DNA from: Altererythrobacter sp. KTW20L
GTDB lineage: Bacteria; Pseudomonadota; Alphaproteobacteria; Sphingomonadales; Sphingomonadaceae
Reading direction: 5' to 3'
Length of the DNA stretch: 64,000 nucleotides
NCBI RefSeq assembly: GCF_023501975.1
Contig: NZ_JAMFLH010000011.1
Coordinates: forward strand, 62,001 to 126,000
Part shown: positions 1 through 8,770 of the stretch, in pieces
Layout: each line of letters opens with the position of its first letter
Position numbering within the stretch: position 1 is the stretch's first letter
Position numbers and translations under genes: made by a program
The notes under the pieces: model-generated
Seen by the model: the letters and a program-made list of their open reading frames with translations, nothing else
Databases searched by the model: none
Told to the model about the DNA's origin: nothing

Positions 1-1
1 A

Positions 2-1231
2 AGCGCGGCACTGGCTTTGGTTGCAGGGGCATTGCCCGCAAGTTCCGCGCTGGCGCAGGACGCACCGGCTGCCGCTCCGCCGGCACGGCCGGCGGGTCCG
101 CCGCCTCTGCCCGCCGGGCCATGGGACTATCACACCAGCGCTGGTCCAATGCATGTCGAAGTGATCGCCCGCGGGCTCGACCATCCCTGGAGCCTGGCCT
201 TCACGCCAGATGGCGACATGCTGGTTACCGAGCGCCCCGGCCGCCTGCGCATCATCCGCAACGGCGTGCTCGATCCTACGCCGATTTCCGGTCTGCCGAC
301 GATCTTCAACCTCGGCATCGCCGGTCTGACCGACATTGCCCTGCACCCGGATTTCGCCACTAACGGGCTGGTCTATTTCGCCTATTCCGCGAACAACCCG
401 GCCAATTCGGCCGAACAGGCGCTGGTCGTGGCGCGCGCGCGGTGGGACGGCGGTGACAGCGTTACCGACTGGGAGGAGATTTTCGTCGCCTCGCCATGGT
501 ATGGCGCCCAGACCCCGGCCGAGCGGTGCTGCGGGCAGGGGCCGGCCTTCGGCAGCTTCGGAGGTCGGATCATGTTCGATCCCGATGGCTACCTGTTTAT
601 CACCAGCGGTGATCGCAACTATGGCGAGATGGTGGCCGATACCACCAGCCACTTCGGCAAGATCCTGCGGCTGAACGACGATGGCAGTGTGCCGGCCGGT
701 AATCCCTGGGTGGGCCGCGAGGGCCATGCGCCCGAGGTCTGGTCCACCGGCCACCGCAACCCGCTGGGGCTAACCTACAACACCCTGACCGGCGAGATCT
801 GGGAAAGCGAATTTGGCCCGCGTGGCGGGGACGAAGTCAACCGCATCATGCGCGGCGGCGATTATGGCTGGATGAGCGTGACGCAGGGCTTCCACTATGA
901 TGGCACACAGCAGCAGTTTATCCGCAACCGCCCGGGCAAGATCGATCCGGTGCTGGCATTCGGGCCGCCCTCGGTGAATCCGGGCAACCTGACATTCTAC
1001 GATGGCGACCTGTTCCCCGCCTGGCACGGCGACATGTTCCTCGCCAGCTTCACGCAAGGGTTGCTGCGCTACGACACGGACCAGACCGGCACGCCGGTGG
1101 GCGAGCCCGAGCATATGCTGCGCGACCTTGGCCAGCGCTGGCGCGATGTGCGTACCGGGCCGGATGGCGCGATCTACCTGTTGACCGACATGACCGACGG
1201 TGCGGTGATGAGGGTTGCGCCGGGGGGCTAG
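2..1231 (+). CDS. PQQ-dependent aldose sugar dehydrogenase (5' partial)
   Basis: This is a periplasmic quinoprotein of the soluble glucose/aldose sugar dehydrogenase family (GSDH beta-propeller), expected to oxidise sugars with PQQ. The frame is open from the first bases of the window, so the true start lies upstream; only the end of a signal peptide is visible (hydrophobic run ending ASSALAQ), followed by a Pro/Ala-rich linker. The propeller begins with the family motif DHPWSLAFTPDG and continues with GRLRIIRNG, LHPDF, GQGPAFGSFGGRI and WSTGHRNPLGL, which carries the conserved HRNP-type element. The C-terminus (DGAIYLLTD) is intact. Family assignment is firm; the substrate cannot be told from sequence. 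It is convergent with the next gene, with 3 bases between stops. Confidence 0.9.
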   Translation, partial: SAALALVAGALPASSALAQDAPAAAPPARPAGPPPLPAGPWDYHTSAGPMHVEVIARGLDHPWSLAFTPDGDMLVTERPGRLRIIRNGVLDPTPISGLPTIFNLGIAGLTDIALHPDFATNGLVYFAYSANNPANSAEQALVVARARWDGGDSVTDWEEIFVASPWYGAQTPAERCCGQGPAFGSFGGRIMFDPDGYLFITSGDRNYGEMVADTTSHFGKILRLNDDGSVPAGNPWVGREGHAPEVWSTGHRNPLGLTYNTLTGEIWESEFGPRGGDEVNRIMRGGDYGWMSVTQGFHYDGTQQQFIRNRPGKIDPVLAFGPPSVNPGNLTFYDGDLFPAWHGDMFLASFTQGLLRYDTDQTGTPVGEPEHMLRDLGQRWRDVRTGPDGAIYLLTDMTDGAVMRVAPGG

Positions 1232-1234
1232 GGC

Positions 1235-1942
1235 TCAGCCGCGCGCCTCATCAGGCATCACATTGTAGCGCCGCACCTCGTCCTGGCTGAGACAGTACCG
1301 GGTGCTGGCGTTGCCCTCGGTCTGCACCGCCTGCTGGCGATACATTACTTCGGTCAGAAGCAGGCGGCTGATGCCCATGCGGATGAGGAAATCGTTGTCC
1401 TCGCTCGCCAGCATTGCGCTTGATTGTTCGATCCCGGCGATCAGTTCGGTGGTGGCCGCGGTGCCGTCCATCACGCTTTCGCTGATCACGCTGCGGTCAC
1501 TGGTGTGGGTGAACATGTGGACCATGAAAATGCCGTCCGGTTCCACCACGCGCCGGTCGCCGCCCATGAACATGAAGTTGCAAGCCGAAAAGCAGGTCCA
1601 GCCTGCCGGGATACGGGTCAGCATGCCGGTGTAGGAGCGGATGATCCGGCCCGCCTCGTTACCTGCGCGGGCATCGCCCCCGCGCGAGCGCAGCCACACT
1701 TCGCCGACCATTTCGTCGGCCTCGATCGCGGCGCGCAGGCGGGCAGGCAGGGTCGCGTCGATCATGCCATCGGCCACCAATACGCGGTAATCGCCCACAT
1801 CGCGCGTTGTCAGGCTCATCGCCGTGGTCGGCCCCCAGTCGGGCTGGGCGGGGCAGCTCGGATTGTCGGCATCCATCGGCCCGGCACCCAGCAGCAAAGC
1901 CGCAACAGCGGGCAGGGCAAAAATGCGGAAGGCCCGCATCAT
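1235..1942 (-). CDS. Exported ClpP/crotonase-fold protein (COG3904-like)
   Basis: This 235-residue protein has an N-terminal signal peptide or anchor (residues 2-20) and a ClpP/crotonase-like domain. Visible motifs are LRSRGGDA near residue 84, CFSAC around residue 119 (the position of the catalytic Ser in ClpP-like folds) and VHMF around residue 142, a possible His partner. The family has been annotated as a predicted periplasmic protein; no substrate is known. The start chosen is the first of two ATGs, which overlaps the stop of the upstream gene as ATGA and so suggests translational coupling. A longer frame with an Arg/His-rich extension runs backwards through the neighbour and is unlikely to be translated. 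Confidence 0.75.
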   Translation of the reverse strand: MMRAFRIFALPAVAALLLGAGPMDADNPSCPAQPDWGPTTAMSLTTRDVGDYRVLVADGMIDATLPARLRAAIEADEMVGEVWLRSRGGDARAGNEAGRIIRSYTGMLTRIPAGWTCFSACNFMFMGGDRRVVEPDGIFMVHMFTHTSDRSVISESVMDGTAATTELIAGIEQSSAMLASEDNDFLIRMGISRLLLTEVMYRQQAVQTEGNASTRYCLSQDEVRRYNVMPDEARG

Positions 1943-2517
1943 ACGGCGATCGAATAGCGCGCCGATCCGGGGCGACGGCACATGCGCTTGTCGGCGCGGG
2001 TCTCCTCGCCCGATACGATGATCACGTCGGATACGGTGATGCATTCGAGCCCATCGGCCGATCCATCGGCCGCGCCAACCACGGTGGACGTGCCCGAAAC
2101 ATCGCTGCGGGTGTTCGATTGCCAGCTGGACGACGTGCCGATCACAGGGGCGCCAAGGCCGTCCTCGCCCGTGCCGCGGGTTGCTTCCAAGGTGGCATCG
2201 GCTGCCTGCTGCTGCTCCTCGGGATCTAGCTTGCAGGCGATGGCGGTGGAAAGCTGGTCGGAAAACTCCGCCATCGGAACGAAGGAGGAGACGCCCGCAC
2301 GGCTGGCCGCGTCACGCGCCGCACCGCCCAGCAGGTTGCCGACAATGCGCGATCCCACGTTGCTCGAACTGCCGCTGGCGCAGCCTTCAACCGTGGCCGC
2401 CTGCACCGCGTTGCGGCCGCGCAGCAGCCCGCCAAGCTGCGCCTGGGCGGGCAGCGAGGTTGCCAACAGGGCAAGGGATGCGACAAGCGATCCGGCGAGC
2501 GGGAGGGTCATCTGCAT
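1939..2517 (-). CDS. Exported protein of unknown function
   Basis: This 192-residue protein has a clear signal peptide (MQMTLPLAGSLVASLALLA, cut after PAQAQ). The mature part is small-residue rich and holds Cys residues near 46, 94, 158 and 180. The tail, with ITVSDVIIVSGEETRA and KRMCRRPG, resembles the end of RT0821/Lpp-type surface-antigen proteins, but I do not recognise the family with confidence. It precedes and overlaps the ClpP-fold gene by 4 bases, so the two are probably one transcript and may act together in the periplasm. Confidence 0.7.
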   Translation of the reverse strand: MQMTLPLAGSLVASLALLATSLPAQAQLGGLLRGRNAVQAATVEGCASGSSSNVGSRIVGNLLGGAARDAASRAGVSSFVPMAEFSDQLSTAIACKLDPEEQQQAADATLEATRGTGEDGLGAPVIGTSSSWQSNTRSDVSGTSTVVGAADGSADGLECITVSDVIIVSGEETRADKRMCRRPGSARYSIAV

Positions 2518-2591
2518 AAAACCGGCTTTCGGTTGGCCCGCATCGGCGCGGCGGGCAGGTTTGCAGAATTACTCCATGCCAGACCCAAGCG

Positions 2592-4892
2592 TCAATCAAC
2601 AGGCACGTTGCGGCGCAGTTCCTCCAGCCAGACCTCGGCCACAGCGTCGCTCGGCGCGCGCCAGTCGCCGCGCGGTGACAGCGCGCCGCCGCTCGATACC
2701 TTTGGGCCGTTGGGGATGGCGCTGCGCTTGTACTGGCTGGTCTGGAAGAAGCGCACAAGGAACGCCTCCAGCCACTTGCGGATGGTGGCAAGGTCATACT
2801 GGTTGCGCTGGCTTTCGGGGAAGAACGGTGGCCACTCGCCCGCTTCGAGATCGCGCCAGGCGTGGAGCGCGAGGAAGGCAACTTTGGACGGCGGTAGGCC
2901 CCAGCGCATGATGTGGTGGAGGAAGAAGTCATTTAGCTCGTAAGGCCCCACCTTGCTTTCCGTGCTCTGCACTTCGCCATCTTCGCCCACCGGGACCAGT
3001 TCGGGGCTGATCTCGGTATCGAGGATCGCCTGGAGCACCGCGTCGGTATCGTGGCTGAACTGTTCGGACCGGATGGCCCAGCGGATGAGGTGCTGGATCA
3101 GGGTCTTTGGCACGCCGGAATTGACCGCATAGTGGCTCATATGGTCGCCCACGCCATAGGTGCACCAGCCCAGCGCCAGCTCGGACAAGTCGCCCGTGCC
3201 GACAACGAACCCGTTGTTCTGTCCGGCCAGCCGGAAGAGGTAATCGGTGCGCAAGCCCGCCTGGACGTTCTCGAAAGTCAGGTCATAGACCGGATGCCCG
3301 TCGGCAAAGGCATGGCCGATATCCTGCAACATCTTGGTGGCGGCGGGGCGGATGTCGATTTCCTGCGCGTGGATGCCGAAGGCTTCCATCAGCTTCCAGG
3401 CATTTCCCTTGGTGTGGTCGGTCGTGCCGAAGCCGGGCATGGTATAGCCGCGGATCGTATCGCGCGGCAGGCCCAGCCGGTCGCAGCATTTGGCTGCCAC
3501 GATCAGCGCATGGGTGGAGTCGAGCCCGCCCGAGATACCGATGACGAGCGATTTCGTGCCCGTCGCTTCGATCCGCCGCATCAGGCCATCGACCTGGATG
3601 TTGAACGCCTCGAAGCAGTCCTCGTCCAGCTTGTGTTCGCGGGCGGGCACGAAGGGGAAGCGGGCGATGGCGCGGTGGAGGCCGATGTCGCCGCGTGCGG
3701 GGCTGTGCGCCATGGGGACGAACCGCCAGTGGTCGGCCGGGCGGCCAGCCGCCTCGATCGCGTCGTCGAAAGTCTTGTTACGCACCCGGTCGCCGTGGAT
3801 CGATTGCAGGTCAACGTCGGCAATCGCCAGTTCCGGGTGCAGTGCGAAGCGCTCGCTTTCGGCCAGCAAGCCGCCCAGTTCATAGATGAAGCCCTGTCCG
3901 TCCCACGCATGGTCGGTCGTACTTTCGCCGTGCCCCGCGGCGGAATAGGCATAGGCACAGCTGGTGCGGGCAGAATGGCTGCGGGCGAGGAGGTGACGTT
4001 CGTCGGACTTGCCGATCACGATGTTGGAGGCAGACAGGTTGGCGCAGACCGTGGCACCCGCCAGTGCGCCTTCGACGGAAGGGGGCAGCGGGGCCCACAT
4101 GTCCTCGCAGATCTCCACATGCAGGCGGAAATGCTCGATCGCCTCGCTGGCGAAGATCAGGTCGGTGCCGAACGGCGCTTCCAGCTTGCCCACGCGAATG
4201 GTCGCGCCCTTCACGTTGCGGCCGTGAGCGTACCAGCGCTTCTCGTAGAATTCGCGGTAGTTGGGCAGGAAGCTCTTGGGCACCACGCCGACAAGCTTGC
4301 CCGCCGCGATCACCGCAGCGCAGTTGTAAAGCTGGCCCTGCGCCATCAGCGGTGCGCCGATCACCAGCACGGGGGTGAGGTCAAAGCTGGCCTCGACCAC
4401 CTCGGCCAAAGCCTCCTCTACCCGGGTCAGGAAGGCGGTCTGCATTACCAGGTCATCCAGCATGTAGGACGACAGGCACAGTTCGGGATAGACCAGCAGG
4501 TCCACATGGCATTCGTGCGCCCGCCGCGCTTCGGCGAGGATGGCATCGCGGTTGAAGGCGATATCGGCGGTCCGCACTGCCGGCGTGCTGGTGGCCACGC
4601 GCACGAAACCGTGGCTGTGGAGCGCGTGAAAATCGAAACTGTCGGTGGTCATTGTGGGTGAATCCGTGGAGGGGAGGGGCGGTTCCAGCCAATCGCCGGG
4701 CTGGCAGATGCCAAGTTGGGCAAGGCGGCGCTGGACCGGAGCGCGCGGCACCTTGCCCTTTACCTCCCAGCCATAGACCGTGCGGCTTGGCCAGGGATCG
4801 GGCTGGCCATAGAGCGCGCCGAATTCGTCCGCCGACAGAGGCGGTTGCTGCGCTTCGCGCCATGCCCGAATGAGTTGTCCCGCTTTATGCAT
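2592..4892 (-). CDS. nadE: Glutamine-dependent NAD+ synthetase with N-terminal HTH-like extension
   Basis: NadE makes NAD+ from deamido-NAD+, ATP and glutamine. The 766-residue frame has three parts. Residues 1-75 look like an XRE-type helix-turn-helix (AWREAQQPPLSADEFGALYG, then TVYGWEVKGKVPR). Residues about 85-400 are the nitrilase-fold glutaminase with the Glu-Lys-Cys triad at E137, K206 and C262 (VEICEDMW). Residues about 430-740 are the synthetase with the pyrophosphate loop SGGLDST at 454-460. Standard family members start near Met81 (position 4652), but no stop separates the parts and there is no strong ribosome site before Met81. The upstream start is therefore kept here. If it is wrong, the CDS is 2592-4652 and the HTH is unexplained coding-like sequence. 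Confidence 0.88.
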   Translation of the reverse strand: MHKAGQLIRAWREAQQPPLSADEFGALYGQPDPWPSRTVYGWEVKGKVPRAPVQRRLAQLGICQPGDWLEPPLPSTDSPTMTTDSFDFHALHSHGFVRVATSTPAVRTADIAFNRDAILAEARRAHECHVDLLVYPELCLSSYMLDDLVMQTAFLTRVEEALAEVVEASFDLTPVLVIGAPLMAQGQLYNCAAVIAAGKLVGVVPKSFLPNYREFYEKRWYAHGRNVKGATIRVGKLEAPFGTDLIFASEAIEHFRLHVEICEDMWAPLPPSVEGALAGATVCANLSASNIVIGKSDERHLLARSHSARTSCAYAYSAAGHGESTTDHAWDGQGFIYELGGLLAESERFALHPELAIADVDLQSIHGDRVRNKTFDDAIEAAGRPADHWRFVPMAHSPARGDIGLHRAIARFPFVPAREHKLDEDCFEAFNIQVDGLMRRIEATGTKSLVIGISGGLDSTHALIVAAKCCDRLGLPRDTIRGYTMPGFGTTDHTKGNAWKLMEAFGIHAQEIDIRPAATKMLQDIGHAFADGHPVYDLTFENVQAGLRTDYLFRLAGQNNGFVVGTGDLSELALGWCTYGVGDHMSHYAVNSGVPKTLIQHLIRWAIRSEQFSHDTDAVLQAILDTEISPELVPVGEDGEVQSTESKVGPYELNDFFLHHIMRWGLPPSKVAFLALHAWRDLEAGEWPPFFPESQRNQYDLATIRKWLEAFLVRFFQTSQYKRSAIPNGPKVSSGGALSPRGDWRAPSDAVAEVWLEELRRNVPVD

Positions 4893-4901
4893 CGGCGTCT
4901 G

Positions 4902-4918
4902 GTATCCCCAAAGGATAC
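4902..4918. promoter_or_regulatory. Perfect 6-bp inverted repeat before nadE
   Basis: GTATCC-CCAAA-GGATAC is an exact inverted repeat 10 to 26 bases ahead of the long nadE start, in the 86-bp gap between nadE and the divergent transporter gene. HTH proteins often bind palindromes at their own promoter, so this could be an operator for the HTH part of the nadE product; that is inference only. Confidence 0.4.
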
Positions 4919-4978
4919 TTCGATCAAGCCGTCATCGCGCTTGCCCGCTGCCCAGTCTCGCGCCACACCTCGCCTGGG

Positions 4979-6199
4979 ATGCTGAACACCACCACCTTTG
5001 CGCCGCTGCGTCACCGGGCCTTTGCCGTGCTGGTGGCGAGCAGCCTGCTGGCGAATGTGGGTAACACCATCCAGTCGGTCGGGGCTTCGTGGCACCTCAC
5101 CGAACAGGGCCAGCCGGCCGACGTGGTGGCGCTGGTGCAGACCGCCTACAACCTGCCGATCATGCTGCTGGGCCTGCCCGCCGGGGCATGGTCGGACATG
5201 GTCGATCGCAAGAAGCTGCTGTTGACCGCCCTCGGCGGGATGCTTGCGGTATCGCTGCTACTTGCCGTTATGGTCGGGCTCGACATGGCGGGGCCGGCGG
5301 TGACGATCACGCTGACGGCGCTGCTTGCCTGCGGCGTTGCCTGCATGATCCCGGCCGTGGCGTCCTCGGTCAATTTCGTGGTCCCGCGTACCCAACTGGC
5401 GGCGGCGGTCGCGCTCAACATCCTGGGTTTCAATGTGGCGCGCAGTTTCGGACCGGCGCTGGGCGGGGCGGTCACCTCGCTGGGCGGGGCGAGTGCGGCC
5501 TTTGCGGTCAATGCGGTGGCCTATCTGCTGGTAATCGCGCTGCTGTGGCGCTGGAGCTTCCCCGTCGAACCCCCGCGCAACAAGGGCAAGGTGGGCAGCG
5601 TCATGGCCGAAGGGCTGCGCCATGCCTTCTCCTCGCGCGAGATACGCACGATCATGCTGCGCGGGTTCACCTTTACCACCACCGGTGCCGCAGCCTGGGC
5701 GGTCATGCCTCTGTTCGCCAGCGAGGTGCTGGGTAAGGGGTCGTTCGTCTATGGCTTGTTGCTGGCGGGACTGGGCGTGGGCGCAGTGATCGGTGCCGCC
5801 AGCGCTACATGGTTCCGCGCGCGCTATTCGGCAGAAGCGATCATTCGTGCTTCGGGCGTGATCTATGGCCTCGGCTGCTTGCTGGTGGCGCTGGTGCCCA
5901 GCCTGCCTGCGATCATGCTGCTGCTGGTGCTGGCGGGTTCGGGCTGGGTTCAGGCGCTGTCAGGCTTTGCCGTTTCGGGCCAGTTGTGGGCACCGCAGGC
6001 ACTGGCGGGCAGGGTTGCCTCGCTGGTCAGCAGCGTGACCTTCGGCGGCATCGCGGTGGGCAGCTGGGCCTGGGGCCACTTTGCCGATGCACAGGGCATC
6101 ACCACGGCACTGCTGGCATCGGGCGCGGCGATGGTGGTGCTGCCGCTTATCGGCCTTGTCCTCAGGATGCCGGCGCACGAGGCGCCGCAGCAGGGCTAG
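4979..6199 (+). CDS. Major facilitator superfamily exporter (EntS-like)
   Basis: This is a 406-residue inner-membrane transporter with about 12 hydrophobic segments. The N-terminal block (FAVLVASSLLANVGNTIQSV) and the cytoplasmic loop DMVDRKKLL after the second helix match the MFS group that includes the enterobactin exporter EntS and DUF894 permeases. The substrate is not predictable and no siderophore genes are nearby. It diverges from nadE. Its TAG stop shares the palindrome CTAG with the stop of the convergent amidohydrolase gene, so the two coding regions overlap by 4 bases. Confidence 0.85.
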   Translation: MLNTTTFAPLRHRAFAVLVASSLLANVGNTIQSVGASWHLTEQGQPADVVALVQTAYNLPIMLLGLPAGAWSDMVDRKKLLLTALGGMLAVSLLLAVMVGLDMAGPAVTITLTALLACGVACMIPAVASSVNFVVPRTQLAAAVALNILGFNVARSFGPALGGAVTSLGGASAAFAVNAVAYLLVIALLWRWSFPVEPPRNKGKVGSVMAEGLRHAFSSREIRTIMLRGFTFTTTGAAAWAVMPLFASEVLGKGSFVYGLLLAGLGVGAVIGAASATWFRARYSAEAIIRASGVIYGLGCLLVALVPSLPAIMLLLVLAGSGWVQALSGFAVSGQLWAPQALAGRVASLVSSVTFGGIAVGSWAWGHFADAQGITTALLASGAAMVVLPLIGLVLRMPAHEAPQQG

Positions 6200-7398
6200 G
6201 CCGCTGCGCGATCCCCGCCGATCGGCAGCCGCGCCTTCACCGTCGCATTGGACAGGTCGAGGCCATAGAGCTTGGCCGCATTGCCACCGGTAATGCCGCG
6301 CACCTGCTCTACCGGCATGTGACCCATGTGTTCGGCGATCTTGGCCACTGAATCGGGCCAGATGGAATCGGGGTGTGGATAGTCGCTCGCCCACAGGAGG
6401 TTTTCCGGCCCCCAGAAACCAGTCAGTGCCATGGTAGTGGGGCTTTGCTGGAACGTGCCGTAGATCTGCCGCTTGAATAGTTCGCTTGGGCGCATCTTGT
6501 GCGGGATGCCGCCTTTGTCATCCCAGTAGTCGGCGCATTCGTGCAGCCGGAAGTGGCGGTAGTCGAGCTCCTCAACCACCCACGGAACCCAGCCCGCGCC
6601 GCATTCGGCGATCACCAGCTTCAGCCCAGGGTGCCGTTCAAGAATGCCCCAGGCGAACAGGTCCACGAAGGGATCGAGGAACTGTTCGATGAACATCTTG
6701 GCGTGAAGGAAGGTCGCACCGGGCGAGCCTTTGTACTTGTCGAACGCCTTGGACACGCCGGGGAACACGGTGACGTGGAAGGATAGCACGATGCCGCTTT
6801 CTTCCAGCAGGCTCCACAAGGGTTCCCACCGCTTGTCTTCCAGCCGGGGTTCACAGACGGCGATCTGCAGGTTGGCCTGGCGGCACTTGCCCAGCATCGC
6901 CAGCCGCTGCAATTCAGCCAGGGCATATTCGGGATGCGGCGGCAGCATGGCCACGCCGATAAGCCGGTCGGGCGCGGCGGAGCAGAAATCCTCATACAGC
7001 CAGTCGTTGTAAGCGGCGTAGCAGGCCTGCATGAAGGCCTCGTCGGTCGTCCGGATCGAGGTGACGGGGCCGAACACCACATGGGCCCAGACGCTGTCGC
7101 GGTCCATGTCGGCCAGCCGCAACTGAGGGTTGCCCGCGCGCAGTTCAGTCACATCCTCGATCCCGCCGCGATCATATGCGGTGTGGATCGGCTTGGGGCC
7201 GGAAAAGCCCATCGGGCGGCCGGACCAGAAGCCCCAGCTCTGCCCGTCGGCCATCCACAGGGCGGGCCCCTTGTCCTGTTCCACCACCTGCGGGACACGG
7301 TCGCCCCACGACGAGGCCATGCGGCTGGTCCACACATTTGCCGGCAACATGTTGAGGTCGAGGTGGTCATCACAGGAAACCAGCGCGGTTTCGATCAT
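6196..7398 (-). CDS. Amidohydrolase family protein (ACMSD/PF04909-like)
   Basis: This 400-residue cytoplasmic protein belongs to the metal-dependent amidohydrolases related to aminocarboxymuconate semialdehyde decarboxylase. Visible features are the N-terminal metal motif region (SCDDHLDL, residues 8-15), a central LSFHVTVFPG strand, LVIAECGAGWVPW, and the late catalytic Asp region LLWASDYPHPDS. Members act on aromatic or carboxylic ring-cleavage products; no pathway partner is adjacent, so the substrate is open. The start is set at MIETALVSCDDH because the upstream in-frame extension lacks family sequence. Confidence 0.8.
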   Translation of the reverse strand: MIETALVSCDDHLDLNMLPANVWTSRMASSWGDRVPQVVEQDKGPALWMADGQSWGFWSGRPMGFSGPKPIHTAYDRGGIEDVTELRAGNPQLRLADMDRDSVWAHVVFGPVTSIRTTDEAFMQACYAAYNDWLYEDFCSAAPDRLIGVAMLPPHPEYALAELQRLAMLGKCRQANLQIAVCEPRLEDKRWEPLWSLLEESGIVLSFHVTVFPGVSKAFDKYKGSPGATFLHAKMFIEQFLDPFVDLFAWGILERHPGLKLVIAECGAGWVPWVVEELDYRHFRLHECADYWDDKGGIPHKMRPSELFKRQIYGTFQQSPTTMALTGFWGPENLLWASDYPHPDSIWPDSVAKIAEHMGHMPVEQVRGITGGNAAKLYGLDLSNATVKARLPIGGDRAAA

Positions 7399-7523
7399 CG
7401 GGCGCTCCGCAGGATAGCTATTTGACTTTGTCCGTAGCGCAGGAATTCGGCAATTACCATGCCTCCCAAGGTCCACTGTCATGACAATGCCGCCCTTCCG
7501 ATGGGGAAGGACGGCATCATTGT

Positions 7524-7549
7524 GGTTCCCGTGAAGGGGAGCGGGAACC
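7524..7549 (-). terminator. Stem-loop after the glycine-zipper gene
   Basis: GGTTCCCG and CGGGAACC form an exact 8-bp stem 8 bases beyond the stop of the minus-strand glycine-zipper gene. It lacks a clear T run, so it is only a possible terminator. Confidence 0.4.
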
Positions 7550-7556
7550 GGAAGGT

Positions 7557-7979
7557 TTAGCGGCAGCGCGCCCCGCCACGGTCGATCTCGCGGCCCAGGA
7601 CACCGCCAAGGGCAGCGCCGAGCAGCGTGCCGACGGTGCGGTCGCCGCGGGTGTCGATCGTGCGGCCCACCAGTGCGCCACCGGCGGCACCGATGATCAG
7701 GCCCGTGGTGCCGTTATCACGCTGGCAGTAGTAGCGGCCGTCATTGCCCTGCCACACTCGGTCGTTGCGGCTGACACGGCGTGGTTCGACATAGCGGCCG
7801 CGATCATCATAGCGGCGGCTTTCGTAACGCCGACTGTCGCGGCGGTCGTCGCCGCGATCATAATTCCGGTCGTTGTCGCGATAGCCGTGGGCAGGAGCCC
7901 AGCGGGGCGGATCGGCGGCGGCCGGTGCGGCGGGAATGGCCAGCATGGCGGCGGCGAAAACCAGGATGCTCTTGCGCAT
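7557..7979 (-). CDS. Glycine-zipper 2TM domain envelope protein
   Basis: This 140-residue protein has a signal peptide (MRKSILVFAAAMLAI, cleavage after PAAAD), then a long Arg/Asp/Tyr-rich low-complexity stretch (about residues 30-85). The C-terminal glycine-zipper segment contains GLIIGAAGGALVG and GTLLGAALGGVLG. Glycine-zipper 2TM proteins sit in the envelope, often the outer membrane or periplasm, with poorly defined roles. The start Met is chosen because it begins the signal peptide; the in-frame upstream extension is not plausible. It is monocistronic by spacing, with 143 bp upstream. Confidence 0.82.
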   Translation of the reverse strand: MRKSILVFAAAMLAIPAAPAAADPPRWAPAHGYRDNDRNYDRGDDRRDSRRYESRRYDDRGRYVEPRRVSRNDRVWQGNDGRYYCQRDNGTTGLIIGAAGGALVGRTIDTRGDRTVGTLLGAALGGVLGREIDRGGARCR

Positions 7980-8036
7980 GATACCTACCTCTTGTTGCGT
8001 CTTGCTATGAGTGGATAATCGGCACATTCATTCATC

Positions 8037-8071
8037 GATCCCCAACGCCAGATGAACGGCTCGTTGGGATC
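8037..8071. other. Stem-loop between glycine-zipper and MOSC genes
   Basis: GATC(C)CCAACG pairs with CGTTGGGATC across a 14-base loop, one bulge allowed. It lies after the MOSC gene and before the next gene on the same strand. No T run follows on the minus strand, so its role (weak terminator or mRNA 5' structure) is unclear. Confidence 0.3.
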
Positions 8072-8122
8072 GGTAATGTGGGACGAAATGTTTTCCAGCA
8101 GCGATGAGGCGAAGAAAATCGC

Positions 8123-8770
8123 TTAGCGGGGCCCGAGCTTTTCCAGCAACTGCCCGCGGAGCTTGTCCGCCAGCGGGGCAAGCGTAGTCACTTCACGCAG
8201 CAGCTCGGCATCGGGCGGGGTCGATGTTCCCCAGATTGCTTCGAATACCCGCGCCATCGGCCAGCCAGGCAGGCCGCGTTCGATCAGAGCCAGTTCGTCG
8301 CCCGCCTGCGCCTCGCCCGGTTCGAGCACGCGGTAGAACCAGCCGCAGCGGCCCGTGCGCATGATGGTCTTGACCATGCCCTTGGCGCCGAAGCGGTGTT
8401 CGATCTTCCAGCACGGCTGGCGCGGCTGGCAGGCTTCGAGCAGCGCCGTACCCAGGTGAAAGCGGTCGCCGAGCAGGACTTGATCTTCTGTCAGGCCCCT
8501 GGTGGCGAGGTTGCTGCCGAAGCTGCCGGGTTCCTGCAGTAGGATCTCGTCCTCCAGCTTGTCGCGCCAGAAGTAGTGATGATCGAGTGGGTAGTGGTGC
8601 ACCGCCATGTCCGGCCCTCCGTGATGGTGGCGGTCGGCCTGCATATCGCCCGCAATGCCCGAGCCGGTAATCGCAACCTTGCCAGTGAGCGCCTGTTTGG
8701 CGATGGCGCTCTGTTCCGTTCCGCGGAACGGGACCGACTGTGCGGCGCAGATGGCGAGAACTGTGGTCAT
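8123..8770 (-). CDS. MOSC domain protein (YiiM-like)
   Basis: This 215-residue MOSC-domain protein resembles E. coli YiiM, part of the superfamily that includes the molybdenum cofactor sulfurase C-terminal domain. The conserved Cys-containing segment ACQPRQPCWKIEHRFG is present, as are DRHHHGGPDMAVHHYP and GSFGSNL near the N-terminal half. YiiM-type proteins bind Mo cofactor and reduce N-hydroxylated substrates in E. coli; the same role here is inference. The start codon overlaps the upstream methyltransferase stop as ATGA, implying coupled translation. Confidence 0.85.
   Translation of the reverse strand: MTTVLAICAAQSVPFRGTEQSAIAKQALTGKVAITGSGIAGDMQADRHHHGGPDMAVHHYPLDHHYFWRDKLEDEILLQEPGSFGSNLATRGLTEDQVLLGDRFHLGTALLEACQPRQPCWKIEHRFGAKGMVKTIMRTGRCGWFYRVLEPGEAQAGDELALIERGLPGWPMARVFEAIWGTSTPPDAELLREVTTLAPLADKLRGQLLEKLGPR

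Noticed and set aside
3051-4661. 536-codon plus-strand frame opposite nadE
   Set aside because: It is exactly antisense to a strongly conserved NadE sequence, has no recognisable domain, and arises from high GC content at codon third positions.
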